Assembly: GCF_003315205.1 (NCBI RefSeq) | Contig: NZ_QNRR01000008.1 | Location: forward strand, 1 to 64,000 | Origin: Roseimicrobium gellanilyticum | GTDB taxonomy: Bacteria > Verrucomicrobiota > Verrucomicrobiia > Verrucomicrobiales > Verrucomicrobiaceae | Direction: 5' to 3' | DNA length: 64,000 nt | Shown here: in pieces, positions 1 through 8,654 of the stretch | Numbering within the stretch: the stretch's first letter is position 1 | Layout: the number at the start of each line of letters is the position of its first letter | The notes under the pieces: generated by a model | Database searches by the model: none | What the model was told of the DNA's origin: nothing | Seen by the model: only the letters and a program-made list of their open reading frames with translations | Program-made: the position numbers and the translations under genes

Positions 1-352
1 CAATGGGAAAGAGGGGACACCAAGCCCTTTGTTCCCTTCGGGTTCGGGCAAGGAGAGATCTTTTTACCTTTGACTTTTGAGACGCGGTGGCAAGCTTCAA
101 GCGCGACACCGCCTTGAGCGGAGTGGCTGGCGATTCGTCGCAGATCCACGATGCTATACCGATGGAAGACAGGGGAACAAGTGTTTCAATCAACCCACTC
201 TTTGGGGAATTGAGAAATCGCTTCGTTCAAAGCGGTGTCGCGCTTGAAGCTTGCCACCGCACTCCACGACGCAAAGCGACTTGGTGTGTGCTGGGTGGAT
301 TTTTTGGCGAAGCCGCTCTCGGTAAGTGAAATGAGTCACGCACTTCTTGGCT
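1..352. other. Intergenic region holding a long perfect inverted repeat
   Basis: No convincing gene lies in this stretch. An 80-codon open frame starting at 87 runs straight through both arms of a long inverted repeat (84-112 and 232-260) and has no family resemblance, so I leave it uncalled. Apart from the repeat I see no promoter, RNA gene or mobile-element gene here. Confidence 0.6.
84..260. repeat. Inverted repeat, 29-bp perfect arms, about 119-bp spacer
   Basis: The left arm at 84-112 begins GCGGTGGCAAGC. The right arm at 232-260 is its exact reverse complement. The spacer of about 119 bp has no obvious gene. Perfect arms of this length do not occur by chance. The layout matches the other long inverted repeats in this window (for example at 12256, 26851 and 39661), though the arm sequence is different. 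It could be a non-autonomous mobile element or a long RNA hairpin; the sequence alone does not decide. Confidence 0.9.
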
Positions 353-862
353 TCACTTCTTCTTCCCTGGTTCCAACACCTTCACCGTGACCTTCTGCTC
401 ATCCGCCGGACGGATGGGCGTCATCAGACGCACGCACGTGACCACGGCGTCCGTGACCTGTTGCACCGTGAAGGGATAACCTTCCGGTGCCTTCGCAGCG
501 GAGGCATTCACCGTGATGACGAGGTGGGAGACATCTCCCTCTCCAGCATCCGTGGCTTCCACCTTGATGCCATAGACAGAGGCGATATTCACATCCTCCT
601 TGTCCTTCCAGGAGCCATCCGTGGGCGGAGTGAAGGGCTTCGTGATGGCGGCATAGGTCGCCTCGGGGGCGGCATAGGCCGATACAAAGGGAACGTCCGA
701 AATCTCGATGATAGGGTCACCATCCGAGCCGTGGAGATAAAGGGGCATCTTCACCGTCATCATTCCCAGCGTGGTCGCTTCTGAGAGTGATGGGCTGGAC
801 AGTGCGGTGAATGCAAGCACGAGCAGAAGAAGGGCATGCAGGATGGGTGTTCTGGTCTTCAT
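353..862 (-). CDS. Secreted protein of unknown function
   Basis: This 169-residue protein starts with a clear signal peptide: a basic start (MKTRT), a leucine-rich core and a likely cleavage near residue 29 after SLSEA. An upstream ATG at 907 would put 15 extra residues in front of the signal peptide, so the start at 862 is preferred. The mature part is acidic and ends in three lysines. I do not recognise its family. It is transcribed away from the neighbouring oxidoreductase terminator and has no operon partner. It is probably periplasmic or exported. Confidence 0.7.
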   Translation of the reverse strand: MKTRTPILHALLLLVLAFTALSSPSLSEATTLGMMTVKMPLYLHGSDGDPIIEISDVPFVSAYAAPEATYAAITKPFTPPTDGSWKDKEDVNIASVYGIKVEATDAGEGDVSHLVITVNASAAKAPEGYPFTVQQVTDAVVTCVRLMTPIRPADEQKVTVKVLEPGKKK

Positions 863-971
863 GGCAGTGAAGAGAATGGGACAGACGAGGGCTGTACGTT
901 TTGCCATGAACTAAAAGAATCAAGCCCCGACGTGTACGCCGGAAGACGTATGCCCGAGTTCGCCTGTACGT

Positions 972-1010
972 AAAAAAATCCAAGGCAGGCATGATGCCCA
1001 CCTTGGATTT
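972..1010 (-). terminator. Rho-independent terminator of the Gfo/Idh/MocA gene
   Basis: On the minus strand, just after the oxidoreductase stop codon at 1032, the sequence forms a stem of AAATCCAAGG with CCTTGGATTT, extended by GGGC/GCCT pairing near the loop. It is followed immediately by seven T residues (A972-A978 on the plus strand). This is the classical hairpin plus U-run arrangement. Confidence 0.85.
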
Positions 1011-1031
1011 CAAACTTGCGCGAGAGGTTGC

Positions 1032-2189
1032 TTACACCTCCAGCTTCGTCCAGGCCGCATTGGCCTGCGAGCTCTTCACCACGGCTTCGATGAAGGCCAT
1101 GCCGCGCACGCCGTCTCCGATCTTCGGGTAGTCGAGCGCCACTTCATCCGGTGCGGTGCCGGCGATAACGGCGCGGATGTGGCTGGCGAAGTTCTTGTAG
1201 ATGTTCGCAAACGCTTCGAGGTAACCTTCCGGGTGGGCTGGGGGAGTGCGGGTGGCGGCGGCGGCGTTCTTGCCCAGGTAGCCGTTCGCGGTGCGGTACA
1301 CCTGCATGGGCTGGTCGAGCCACTTCACCAGCATGGTGTTCGGCTCATTCTGGTGCCACTCGATGCCACCCTTCTCGCCGTACACGCGGATGTTGAGATT
1401 GTTCTCTTCACCCACGCTGATCTGTGAGGCATGCAGCACACCCTTGGCGCCATTGTCGAAGCGCAGGAGCACGTTGCCATCATCATCCAGCGCGCGGCCT
1501 TCCACGAAGGCAGTGATGTCCGCGGCGAGTTCCTTGATGTGCAGGCCGGTAATGTACTCCGCGAGATTCTCGGCGTGGGTGCCGATGTCACCGATGCAGC
1601 CTGCCGCACCGCTGCGCTTCGGGTCGGTGCGCCAGCCGGCCTGCTTCTGGCCGGAATCTTCCAGCTTCGTAGCGAGCCATCCCTGCGGGTACTCCACCAC
1701 CACCTTGCGAATCTTGCCCAGCTTGCCCGCCTTGATCATGTCGCGCGCTTCCTTCACCAGGGGATAGCCGGTGTAGTTGTGCGTGAGGCCGTAGAGCTTG
1801 CCGGTCTTCTTCACGATGTCCACGAGCGCCTTGGACTCCGTGAGGTCGAAGGTGGCTGGCTTATCGGAGAGGACGTGGAAGCCTGCTTCCAGCGCGGCCT
1901 TGGCCGGGGGGAAGTGCATGTGATTCGGCGTGACGATGGAGACGAAGTCCATGCGCTTGTCCGCAGGCAGCGCGGCTTCCTTCTGGATCATCTCCTCAAA
2001 GCTTCCGTAGCAGCGCTCGGCGGGGAGGTAGAGGTCCGCGCCCGAGTCCTTGGACTTCTGCGGGTCTGAGGAAAAGGCGCCGCAGACCAGCTCAATCTGG
2101 CCGTCCATGTTTGCGGCAATGCGATGCACGCCGCCGATGAAGGCGCCCCTGCCGCCGCCGACCATGCCGTAACGAATCTTTCTGCTCAT
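1032..2189 (-). CDS. Gfo/Idh/MocA family oxidoreductase
   Basis: This 385-residue, probably cytoplasmic NAD(P)-dependent dehydrogenase acts on a sugar or inositol-type substrate; which one cannot be told. The N-terminal Rossmann fold carries the glycine-rich dinucleotide motif GMVGGGRGAFIGG (residues 8-20), then TPNH at 87-90 and DKPA at 109-112. The latter corresponds to the catalytic-lysine EKP motif of the family. The C-terminal half is the family's substrate-binding domain. The start at 2189 gives the usual MSRKIRYGMVG beginning; an upstream ATG at 2267 would add 26 residues without family character. It is a single-gene unit ending in a strong terminator. Confidence 0.9.
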   Translation of the reverse strand: MSRKIRYGMVGGGRGAFIGGVHRIAANMDGQIELVCGAFSSDPQKSKDSGADLYLPAERCYGSFEEMIQKEAALPADKRMDFVSIVTPNHMHFPPAKAALEAGFHVLSDKPATFDLTESKALVDIVKKTGKLYGLTHNYTGYPLVKEARDMIKAGKLGKIRKVVVEYPQGWLATKLEDSGQKQAGWRTDPKRSGAAGCIGDIGTHAENLAEYITGLHIKELAADITAFVEGRALDDDGNVLLRFDNGAKGVLHASQISVGEENNLNIRVYGEKGGIEWHQNEPNTMLVKWLDQPMQVYRTANGYLGKNAAAATRTPPAHPEGYLEAFANIYKNFASHIRAVIAGTAPDEVALDYPKIGDGVRGMAFIEAVVKSSQANAAWTKLEV

Positions 2190-2359
2190 GAGAATGCTGT
2201 GCTGTAGTGTGAGAGTTGACCTTTTGTGAAGAGGGCGAGTGTGGAGCAGGGTGGGGGAGACGGTCAAGGGCGGGGGTGGGAAAAACTGGCCGCCGTTTCC
2301 CGGTCATTTGGACTTTGTGGCTCTGGCCATTTGCCGCACGTGCGGCTATGCTGCGAGCC

Positions 2360-3223
2360 ATGCCGGACCGTCAGCCATGGCTCCTGAAAACACCTCGCGA
2401 GGTGAAGGGTGCCGGCTTTGTGGAGGCTTTCGAACTGAAGGAGGAGGAAATCCCCGAGGAGGCGTGGAAGCGGTATCCCTACGCAATCCCCTGTGTGAAA
2501 GGTATGGGCAGGCTGGAGCTGCACCCGGCCGTGACCTTCCTCATCGGGGAGAATGGCAGTGGCAAGTCCACCCTGCTGGAGGCCATGGCCGTGCGGCTCG
2601 GTTTCAGCGCGGAGGGCGGCAGCCGGAACTACCAGTTCTCCTCCCGCGACACGCACTCCGGCCTGTATGAGCACCTGCGCTGCTCCCGGCGTCCCGGGCG
2701 TGAGCAGGACCACTTCTTCCTGCGTGCGGAGAGCTTTTACCCGCTGATGTCCAAGGTGGAGGAGTATGAGACCGCTGACCCCTTCCACGTGCCCTACACG
2801 TCCTGGGGTGGCAACACCCCGCACGAGCGCTCCCATGGGGAGGCCTTTCTCACCCTGCTGACGAGGCGCATGGGGGGCAATGGACTCTACCTCTTCGACG
2901 AGCCCGAGGCCGCCCTCTCGCCGAAGCGGCAGATGTCCGCTCTGGTGCGCATCCATGACCTCGTGATGGATCACAGCCAGTTCATCATCGCCACGCACTC
3001 ACCCATCCTGCTCGCGTATCCACACAGCCTCATCTACGAGTGCGGCGAGCACGGCATCCGCGCGGTGAAGTATGAGGACACGGAAATCTTCCGCACCACG
3101 CGCGACTTCCTCATGCACCACGAGAGGATGGTGGCCAAGCTGCTGGAGGAGCAGGAGCATGATGAGGAGTGCGAGCCTTCGCAGGAGGGGAAGAAGCCTT
3201 TCCGTCGTCGCCGGGGAAAGTAG
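2360..3223 (+). CDS. AAA/ABC-type ATPase, stand-alone
   Basis: This 287-residue cytoplasmic ATPase has the SMC/ABC-like layout. Walker A is GENGSGKST at residues 63-71, a short helical insert follows, then SHGEAF (signature position), Walker B GLYLFDEPEAALSP, and a switch histidine in IIATHSPIL. There is no membrane segment and no permease partner, so it is not a transporter subunit. Such compact ATPases are common and their targets are mostly unknown. The C-terminus is strongly basic (FRRRRGK). ATG 2348 is an alternative start four codons upstream. It is divergent from the oxidoreductase gene. Confidence 0.85.
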   Translation: MPDRQPWLLKTPREVKGAGFVEAFELKEEEIPEEAWKRYPYAIPCVKGMGRLELHPAVTFLIGENGSGKSTLLEAMAVRLGFSAEGGSRNYQFSSRDTHSGLYEHLRCSRRPGREQDHFFLRAESFYPLMSKVEEYETADPFHVPYTSWGGNTPHERSHGEAFLTLLTRRMGGNGLYLFDEPEAALSPKRQMSALVRIHDLVMDHSQFIIATHSPILLAYPHSLIYECGEHGIRAVKYEDTEIFRTTRDFLMHHERMVAKLLEEQEHDEECEPSQEGKKPFRRRRGK

Positions 3224-3248
3224 AGTGCCTTGTGGAACTCGTGCCATC

Positions 3249-4370
3249 TCACAACTTCGGCGCAGGCTTCAGCTTGGGTGGCGGCTTTAACTCAGTGCCA
3301 CCCAGCTTTGGCTTCTGAGCGGGCTTCGGTGGTGGAGCTGACTTGGTGGGAGGGGATGGCTTTGACTTTGCGGCAATGGACTTGTCAGCTGGCTGCGCTG
3401 GTGGATTCGAGATGGTGTCCGGAATCCTGAAGTCCTCAATCGTGAGTCCGATGGGTGGCTTTGCGACCGTGTCTGGGAGGAGTTCAATCGTGGTCACGGA
3501 ACTCTGAGGCACGCCCTTGGAGGTGATGGTGGTGAGCGCCGGCATGTGCAGCACGGAAGGGGAACCGTCTGGAAACTCGACCGAAAACTTCCTCCAATCC
3601 TCATACTTGGTCACCACATGCATACTGCCCGCGCGTGTCATGTAGTCGTGCTCCACCACCCGCCATGGAGGGAGACCGGGTCTGTTGAGCTTCTCCAGTT
3701 TCAGGATGCCGTTGAGTGCTTCATCATCCAGGAGGAAGTGGACTTGATTGGCCGGGGTATCCTTGCCGGTGCGATGTCGCGTGGCACTACGCCTCATGAC
3801 ATCCTGCCACAGTGAGGCGGAGTGGAGGTCAGGAGTCTTGAATACCTTCTGCTTCGCAAGGAAGGGCATTTCCACGGGGGCGAAGAGCGGGTTCCATGCG
3901 AACTCGGTAGATGCGAGGTTCTTCGCATCTGCTGGCAGTGGATCAGGCGTGATCAAGATTTTGTTGCCGCCCGTAAAGTAGGCATGATGATAGCGCGGGT
4001 TAGGTCGTTCCTGCCGGATTCTGCCGATGTCACTCTCCTTGAAGAATTGATGGTAGACCTTTCCGTCGAAGCAGACCTTGTAGAACATCAGGCCATTCTC
4101 ATCCACCCTCTCATAGCGCCACATCCCGCGGACGGTCATGAAGCGGTAGTGGAACTTGTGAACCACACTGTCCAATGGTGGATACAGGTTCACGACATAT
4201 TCATACATGCAGTCCGGCAGGGTGCTGTACTGGTGCTGCAGCGCGACCAGTTCTTCAGGCATCACGTATTCCTCGATAGGAGCGGGTGATTGCGCGCGTG
4301 TCTCGGGTATTCCCGAGCTGACCGTGAGCAGCATCGGGAACAGTGCACAGATCCATCTTCGCAGAGTCAC
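3249..4370 (-). CDS. Secreted protein with Lys/Pro-rich tail (tandem paralogue 2)
   Basis: This 373-residue protein has an N-terminal signal peptide (residues 1-26, cleaved near ETRAQ) and a central domain of unknown family. The last 60 residues or so are made of Pro, Lys, Ala and Ser and end in LKPAPKL. It is closely related along its whole length to the gene immediately upstream (4376-5509). Shared blocks include YVMPEEL, PDCMYE, GMWRYER, DENGL, CFDGK, NQVHFLLDDEALNGILKLEK and LGGTELKP. The gap between the two is only 5 bp, so they are co-transcribed. The tail may bind wall or envelope polymers; this is inference. Confidence 0.8.
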   Translation of the reverse strand: MTLRRWICALFPMLLTVSSGIPETRAQSPAPIEEYVMPEELVALQHQYSTLPDCMYEYVVNLYPPLDSVVHKFHYRFMTVRGMWRYERVDENGLMFYKVCFDGKVYHQFFKESDIGRIRQERPNPRYHHAYFTGGNKILITPDPLPADAKNLASTEFAWNPLFAPVEMPFLAKQKVFKTPDLHSASLWQDVMRRSATRHRTGKDTPANQVHFLLDDEALNGILKLEKLNRPGLPPWRVVEHDYMTRAGSMHVVTKYEDWRKFSVEFPDGSPSVLHMPALTTITSKGVPQSSVTTIELLPDTVAKPPIGLTIEDFRIPDTISNPPAQPADKSIAAKSKPSPPTKSAPPPKPAQKPKLGGTELKPPPKLKPAPKL

Positions 4371-4375
4371 GGTTC

Positions 4376-5509
4376 TCAGAGCTTCGGTGCAGGCTTCAAC
4401 CCGGGAGATGGCTTCAGCCTGGGCGCCGGTTTCAGTTCAGTGCCTCCCAGCTTGTCTGGCTTTTGTCCTGACGTTGATGGCGGCTTCACCGGTCTGGTTG
4501 CCTTCGCCGCTTCGGAGGGTGTTTCATTGACTGGCACAGCCGTGGCGTCATAGACATATCCCGGTGGTGGGCCCACGATGCTCTTGGGAATTCTGAAGTC
4601 ATCTATCGAAAGCTGGCCCGGCGCCTTCATCACCGTATTGGGCAGCAGTTCAATGGTGACCACGAAGCTTTGTGGTAAGACCTTGGTGGTGATGGTGGTC
4701 GTCAATGGCATGTGCAGCACTGCACTCGTATCCTGAGCTTCGCCCAATGGAAAACGCATCCAGCCTTCGTACCTGGTCGTCACATGCCCGCTGGTTGAGC
4801 GCGCCAGATAGTTGTGCTCCACCACTCTCCAGGATGGCGGGCCGGGTGTGTCGAGCTTCTCCAGTTTCAGAATGCCGTTCAGTGCTTCATCATCCAGGAG
4901 AAAGTGCACCTGGTTGGCCGGCGTTCCTGGCGGCAGACGATGACGCGTCGCACTGCGTCGCATGACATTTTTCCATATCTGGGGAGAGTGGATGTCCGGA
5001 ATCTTGAACACGGCCGGTCTCGCCATGAAGGGCATGTTCAAGCTGGCGAAAAGCGGATTGAGGCTGAAGTGGGTGTACGCCAGGCGGCGATAGCGTTGTC
5101 CGTGGAAGTCGTTCTCGCTGCTAGGCGGTGGAGGAGGATCAGGAAGGATCTCCAGCGTCGGGGAGAGCTTGTGGTAGTTGTAGAACAGCTTCCCATCGAA
5201 GCAGACCTTCTCTGCCACCAGGCCGTTCTCATCCAGCCGTTCATAACGCCACATGCCGCGCGCTGTCATGAAACGGAAGTGGCGATGCTTCCAGGACTCG
5301 ATCGCCGGGTACTGGTGTACGATGAACTCATACATGCAGTCCGGGATGGAGCTGTACTGGCTCTGCAGATTTGCCAGCTCCTCTGGCATCACGTAGTCCT
5401 CCACGGGCGCGGGTGATTGTGCCTGGAGTGGGGAGGTTCCGAACGAGGTTGCCAGTATCCATGCCAGCGATGCAAGGATGGTGGAAGTGAAAGAACGCTG
5501 TAGTCTCAT
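4376..5509 (-). CDS. Secreted protein with Lys/Pro-rich tail (tandem paralogue 1)
   Basis: This 377-residue first gene of a two-gene operon has a signal peptide of about 30 residues ending near PLQAQ. The mature N-terminus (SPAPVEDYVMPEEL) is nearly the same as in its downstream paralogue. The central domain is unknown, and the tail again contains LGGTELKP and ends in LKPAPKL. Conservation is highest in the block NQVHFLLDDEALNGILKLEK, identical in both. The duplication looks old, since the middle parts have diverged while the ends are kept. The function is not recognised. Confidence 0.8.
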   Translation of the reverse strand: MRLQRSFTSTILASLAWILATSFGTSPLQAQSPAPVEDYVMPEELANLQSQYSSIPDCMYEFIVHQYPAIESWKHRHFRFMTARGMWRYERLDENGLVAEKVCFDGKLFYNYHKLSPTLEILPDPPPPPSSENDFHGQRYRRLAYTHFSLNPLFASLNMPFMARPAVFKIPDIHSPQIWKNVMRRSATRHRLPPGTPANQVHFLLDDEALNGILKLEKLDTPGPPSWRVVEHNYLARSTSGHVTTRYEGWMRFPLGEAQDTSAVLHMPLTTTITTKVLPQSFVVTIELLPNTVMKAPGQLSIDDFRIPKSIVGPPPGYVYDATAVPVNETPSEAAKATRPVKPPSTSGQKPDKLGGTELKPAPRLKPSPGLKPAPKL

Positions 5510-5777
5510 GACACCTTCATCCAGGGATGGGAAAAACTCGCCATCGCGTCGTCTGTGCTTTCCATTGTCTTCAGGAGGCTACGGGTTTGGCGATGGTGCG
5601 GCAAGATGAATTGCCCCTGGGCGATGCCCTTCGGCCGTCTTTTTACATGGCTTTTACACAGGCCTGGATTCCAAGTCCTCAGGCGACCTTGGCGCTGCTG
5701 CGATTTGTTTTGATTCCTGCTTTGTCCATGGCCACCATTCCATGGATTCAGAGGGGCCTGCCACGGCTCGCACATTT

Positions 5778-7424
5778 ATGCACTCCCACACTTTTGCACG
5801 CAGGTGTTCCTGTGCCATCCGGTGTCTGCTGTTCGCGGCCTTCGTGTTCCTGGCTGCGTCTGCCCGCGTGGAAGCCCAGCGGAACTCCTGGACCTCGGAT
5901 GATGTCCGGCCTCTCACCAAGTTGCCGTGGCTTGGCGCGGAACTCAGGCCACTTGATGTGATGCTTGATGAAATTTTCCGCGAGCCCAACGAGACCATCC
6001 GTTATGCGGTGCTGGCTGAGTATCTCGCGATGATTCCGGTCGAGCAATTGGGTGAGGCCTACAACCGGTGCATCCTTCTTGAAGGGAAACAGACGCCGGA
6101 TGAGCTGGTGGAGTTCCTTCTGCACATCTGGGCACGTCGTGATCCACATGCCTGCTGGAAAAAGGCAAAAACCCTCTTTGACCTTGTCGGCATTGAGGAG
6201 GGAATTCTCTGCTACGACAGCTACATGGACCGCCCAAAGATCACGGTGCAGAATCGGGATGCGTTCCGTGCGTCCAGATACTGGCTCCAGCAGAAGGCGT
6301 CCATCCTGGGGTTTATCACAGGGTTGCAGGATTCTCCGTTGCCGGAGGAAGAACGTGTGCGCCTCATGAGGGAGTGTGTGGATATCTGGTTTACGAAGTT
6401 CAAGACGTGGCCAAACAAAGGCCTGTATTCGGACTATCGCTGGTCGCTTTGGGGAAGATTCCGCACTTTCGATCTGACTCTGGATGAGCTGCGGCCCTAC
6501 CCTCTGACTGCGCGAGACAACGGCGCGCGAGCTGAATCGGAGATTGCCCTGCGTCGTTGGCTGGAGAAGGCACCGCAGGAGGCCGTGCAGATTCTGGACA
6601 AGATCACGGTGCAAAACGAAGAATGGAAGGCCTACCAGATTTCCGAGATCGAAGCCGGGAGGGAGGTGGGTCCTCAAGGGGCGCTGCCGTTCCCTTCCAC
6701 CGAGTGGTTGTGGCTCTGGCGCGGGCTGGATCCTGAGGGCATGCTCACGTGGGCCAGGCGGGCAGGGAGCGTTTCCGACCCAGTGGTCCTCGCAGCCAGA
6801 GGCATGCTTCTCAGCCAGGTGGATGAGCGTACGCGTGCAGAGTGGTTTCAGGCAGCAAGAGATGCGGATGAGCATGACGCGGTGCTCTCCGATTTGCTCG
6901 GTCAGTGGTCCATCTGGGATACAAGGGCCGCCATGCGTACGGCCCTGGGCTTTCAGAAACACGAGTCGCCCCATCTTTCGTCCACGGTCCAATCCGACGC
7001 CACCAACAATTTTTTGCCACCGAATCTCAGGCACGGTAATCTCGGCTTCATTCGCGAATTTGACGTGGAACTCCTCCGCAAGCGCTTTGACGACGGCTAT
7101 CTCTACGACTGGGCTACCGAGGCCATGGAGGCCTGGGGCAGGGTCGATGTGGGCGAAGCGGCCCGTTATGGTCTGGAAGGACTGATGAAGCTGAACCATT
7201 ACCCGCGCAGCGATTTGATAAAGTTCCTCAAGGGTGAGAACAATGAGTTCTCAGATACTGGGGACATGATTGACCGCACCTTCTGCTATCTCCGTGTCTG
7301 GGCCGTGGTGCGACCGGATGAGATGAAAACGTGGATAGCGACTATCCAGGATTCCGCGATGCGTGACGCCCTCACCTGGCTGCTGGAGAATCCGTGGGGG
7401 ACCGGGGAGAATGTGGAGCAGTAG
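5778..7424 (+). CDS. Secreted protein of unknown function, 548 aa
   Basis: The protein starts with a signal peptide (hydrophobic core CLLFAAFVFLAASA, cleavage near VEAQ). The mature part is mostly helical and rich in Trp, Arg and Glu, with no family I recognise. The ATG at 5778 fits the signal peptide better than the one at 5742. Its head (about residues 35-60, containing PLTKLPW) and its tail (last 90 residues or so, containing DRTFC, RVWA, ALTWL and PWG) are both repeated in the short gene that follows at 7580. No catalytic motif is evident. Confidence 0.75.
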   Translation: MHSHTFARRCSCAIRCLLFAAFVFLAASARVEAQRNSWTSDDVRPLTKLPWLGAELRPLDVMLDEIFREPNETIRYAVLAEYLAMIPVEQLGEAYNRCILLEGKQTPDELVEFLLHIWARRDPHACWKKAKTLFDLVGIEEGILCYDSYMDRPKITVQNRDAFRASRYWLQQKASILGFITGLQDSPLPEEERVRLMRECVDIWFTKFKTWPNKGLYSDYRWSLWGRFRTFDLTLDELRPYPLTARDNGARAESEIALRRWLEKAPQEAVQILDKITVQNEEWKAYQISEIEAGREVGPQGALPFPSTEWLWLWRGLDPEGMLTWARRAGSVSDPVVLAARGMLLSQVDERTRAEWFQAARDADEHDAVLSDLLGQWSIWDTRAAMRTALGFQKHESPHLSSTVQSDATNNFLPPNLRHGNLGFIREFDVELLRKRFDDGYLYDWATEAMEAWGRVDVGEAARYGLEGLMKLNHYPRSDLIKFLKGENNEFSDTGDMIDRTFCYLRVWAVVRPDEMKTWIATIQDSAMRDALTWLLENPWGTGENVEQ

Positions 7425-7579
7425 TTCGGACGTGGCTGAGGGAGGCGCATTTTGAATTCTTCCAATGCAGTCGCGTCAAAGCCCGTTTTATTTGGTCCCT
7501 TTGAAAAGCGCATTCCATTGGGTTGGACTATAGAGTCATTGCAGTCTGCTCCGGCATCGCCACCTCATCCCTGTCACTC

Positions 7580-7999
7580 ATGCGAAGACTCGCCCGCATT
7601 CTCCCGACCCTGACATTAATGGTCATCTGCCATGGCCTCACACCGGCTACGCTCCATGCCCAGCATCTTGACTGGAAGCTGGAGGACTTCAAGCCAGTCA
7701 CTGAGCTGCCGTGGGGTGGTCATGATGCAGGCGCCACGGCACGTTTTGGCTTTGCCCAACTGGAGAAATACGGTTGGTATGGGCATCCCAAGGATGAGGT
7801 CATCGACTTCTTCGCCGGCAAGAACAATGAGTACCGGGACAATACGAGCGTCATTGATCGCACCTTTTGTTCCGCTCGCGTCTGGGCAGCTACCAAACCC
7901 GCCGAGATGAAAGCCTGGGTGGCTACCCTCAAGGATGATAAGCTGCGTGAGGCTCTCACCTGGCTCGTGGACCATCCTTGGGGACCGGGACGCTTTTGA
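7580..7999 (+). CDS. Miniature paralogue of the preceding secreted protein
   Basis: This 139-residue protein has a signal peptide (residues 1-27, ending TLHAQ). What remains is only the head and the tail of its 548-aa neighbour. LEDFKPVTELPW matches the neighbour's N-terminus, and the rest, with KNNEY, IDRTFC, ARVWA, EMKAWVATL, LREALTWL and HPWG, matches its C-terminus. About 390 internal residues are missing, but the frame is intact. It is probably expressed rather than a dead remnant, because both joined ends are diverged yet open. The start at 7580 is chosen because it begins the signal peptide. Confidence 0.7.
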   Translation: MRRLARILPTLTLMVICHGLTPATLHAQHLDWKLEDFKPVTELPWGGHDAGATARFGFAQLEKYGWYGHPKDEVIDFFAGKNNEYRDNTSVIDRTFCSARVWAATKPAEMKAWVATLKDDKLREALTWLVDHPWGPGRF

Positions 8000-8100
8000 G
8001 GCAAGAGACGTGCACCAGTTGCCCAGCCGGGTTTATCTGGCACCCTTCCCGCTCTCCCGCTCTTCCACTTTCCCAGTCATCCCACCTCCCTCTTCCAGCA

Positions 8101-8499
8101 ATGCTCAAGACCTACCTCATGGTGATGCTCGGCGGCTGCTTCGGTGTGTCGGCGCGTCTATGGATGTCCACGGCGATGCAGGCGCGGTGGGGTGAGGATT
8201 TTCCGGTGGGCACGGTCGCGGTGAATATCACCGGATGTTTTGTGATTGGACTCTTCGCCGTGCTGACGGCTTCGGAGGGCATTTGGGCTGCGTCGCCACT
8301 TGTCCGACAGGCGGTGATTGTGGGGGTGCTGGGTGGATTCACCACATTCTCGTCCTTCAGCATCCAGACACTCACGCTGTTGAAGAATGGGCAACTCACC
8401 GCCGCAGTGGCGAATGTGTTCATCTCGGTCCTCGGATGCCTGCTGGCCACGTGGGCGGGCATGTTGCTGGGCGGCTGGATGAATGGGAAAAGCTCCTGA
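8101..8499 (+). CDS. crcB: Fluoride ion channel CrcB/FluC
   Basis: This 132-residue inner-membrane protein with four predicted membrane helices works as a dual-topology dimer and exports fluoride. Family hallmarks visible are GGCFGVSARLW near the N-terminus, GTVAVNITGCFVIG in helix 2, and GGFTTFSSFS in helix 3 with the conserved Phe/Thr/Ser track. The start MLKTYLMVMLGG at 8101 gives the normal family length; the longer frame from 7978 adds non-homologous residues. I looked for a fluoride riboswitch in the 100 bp upstream and did not see one. Confidence 0.95.
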   Translation: MLKTYLMVMLGGCFGVSARLWMSTAMQARWGEDFPVGTVAVNITGCFVIGLFAVLTASEGIWAASPLVRQAVIVGVLGGFTTFSSFSIQTLTLLKNGQLTAAVANVFISVLGCLLATWAGMLLGGWMNGKSS

Positions 8500-8654
8500 G
8501 TGATGGCCCGCGGAGATAGAGACCCGCGCCGGATTTCGTCTTGTTTCTTGCCCTCGTGGCGGGATTTCCCCTATGGTGGAAATCCGTCCTGTAGAGATAC
8601 TCTTTACCTCAGCCCACCAGCTTCACCCCACCACCACGACGTCCCCACCAGCTG

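Noticed and set aside
87-329. 80-codon open frame at the left edge
   Set aside because: It is built largely from the two arms of the inverted repeat at 84-260, has no family character, and its codons mirror each other across the palindrome.
5748-7199. 483-codon minus-strand open frame
   Set aside because: It lies wholly within the 548-aa secreted-protein gene on the other strand, which has a signal peptide and a paralogue supporting it.
8000-8100. Fluoride riboswitch upstream of crcB
   Set aside because: I could not find the pseudoknot pattern of the crcB motif in the 100 bp upstream; the region is pyrimidine-rich and unstructured.
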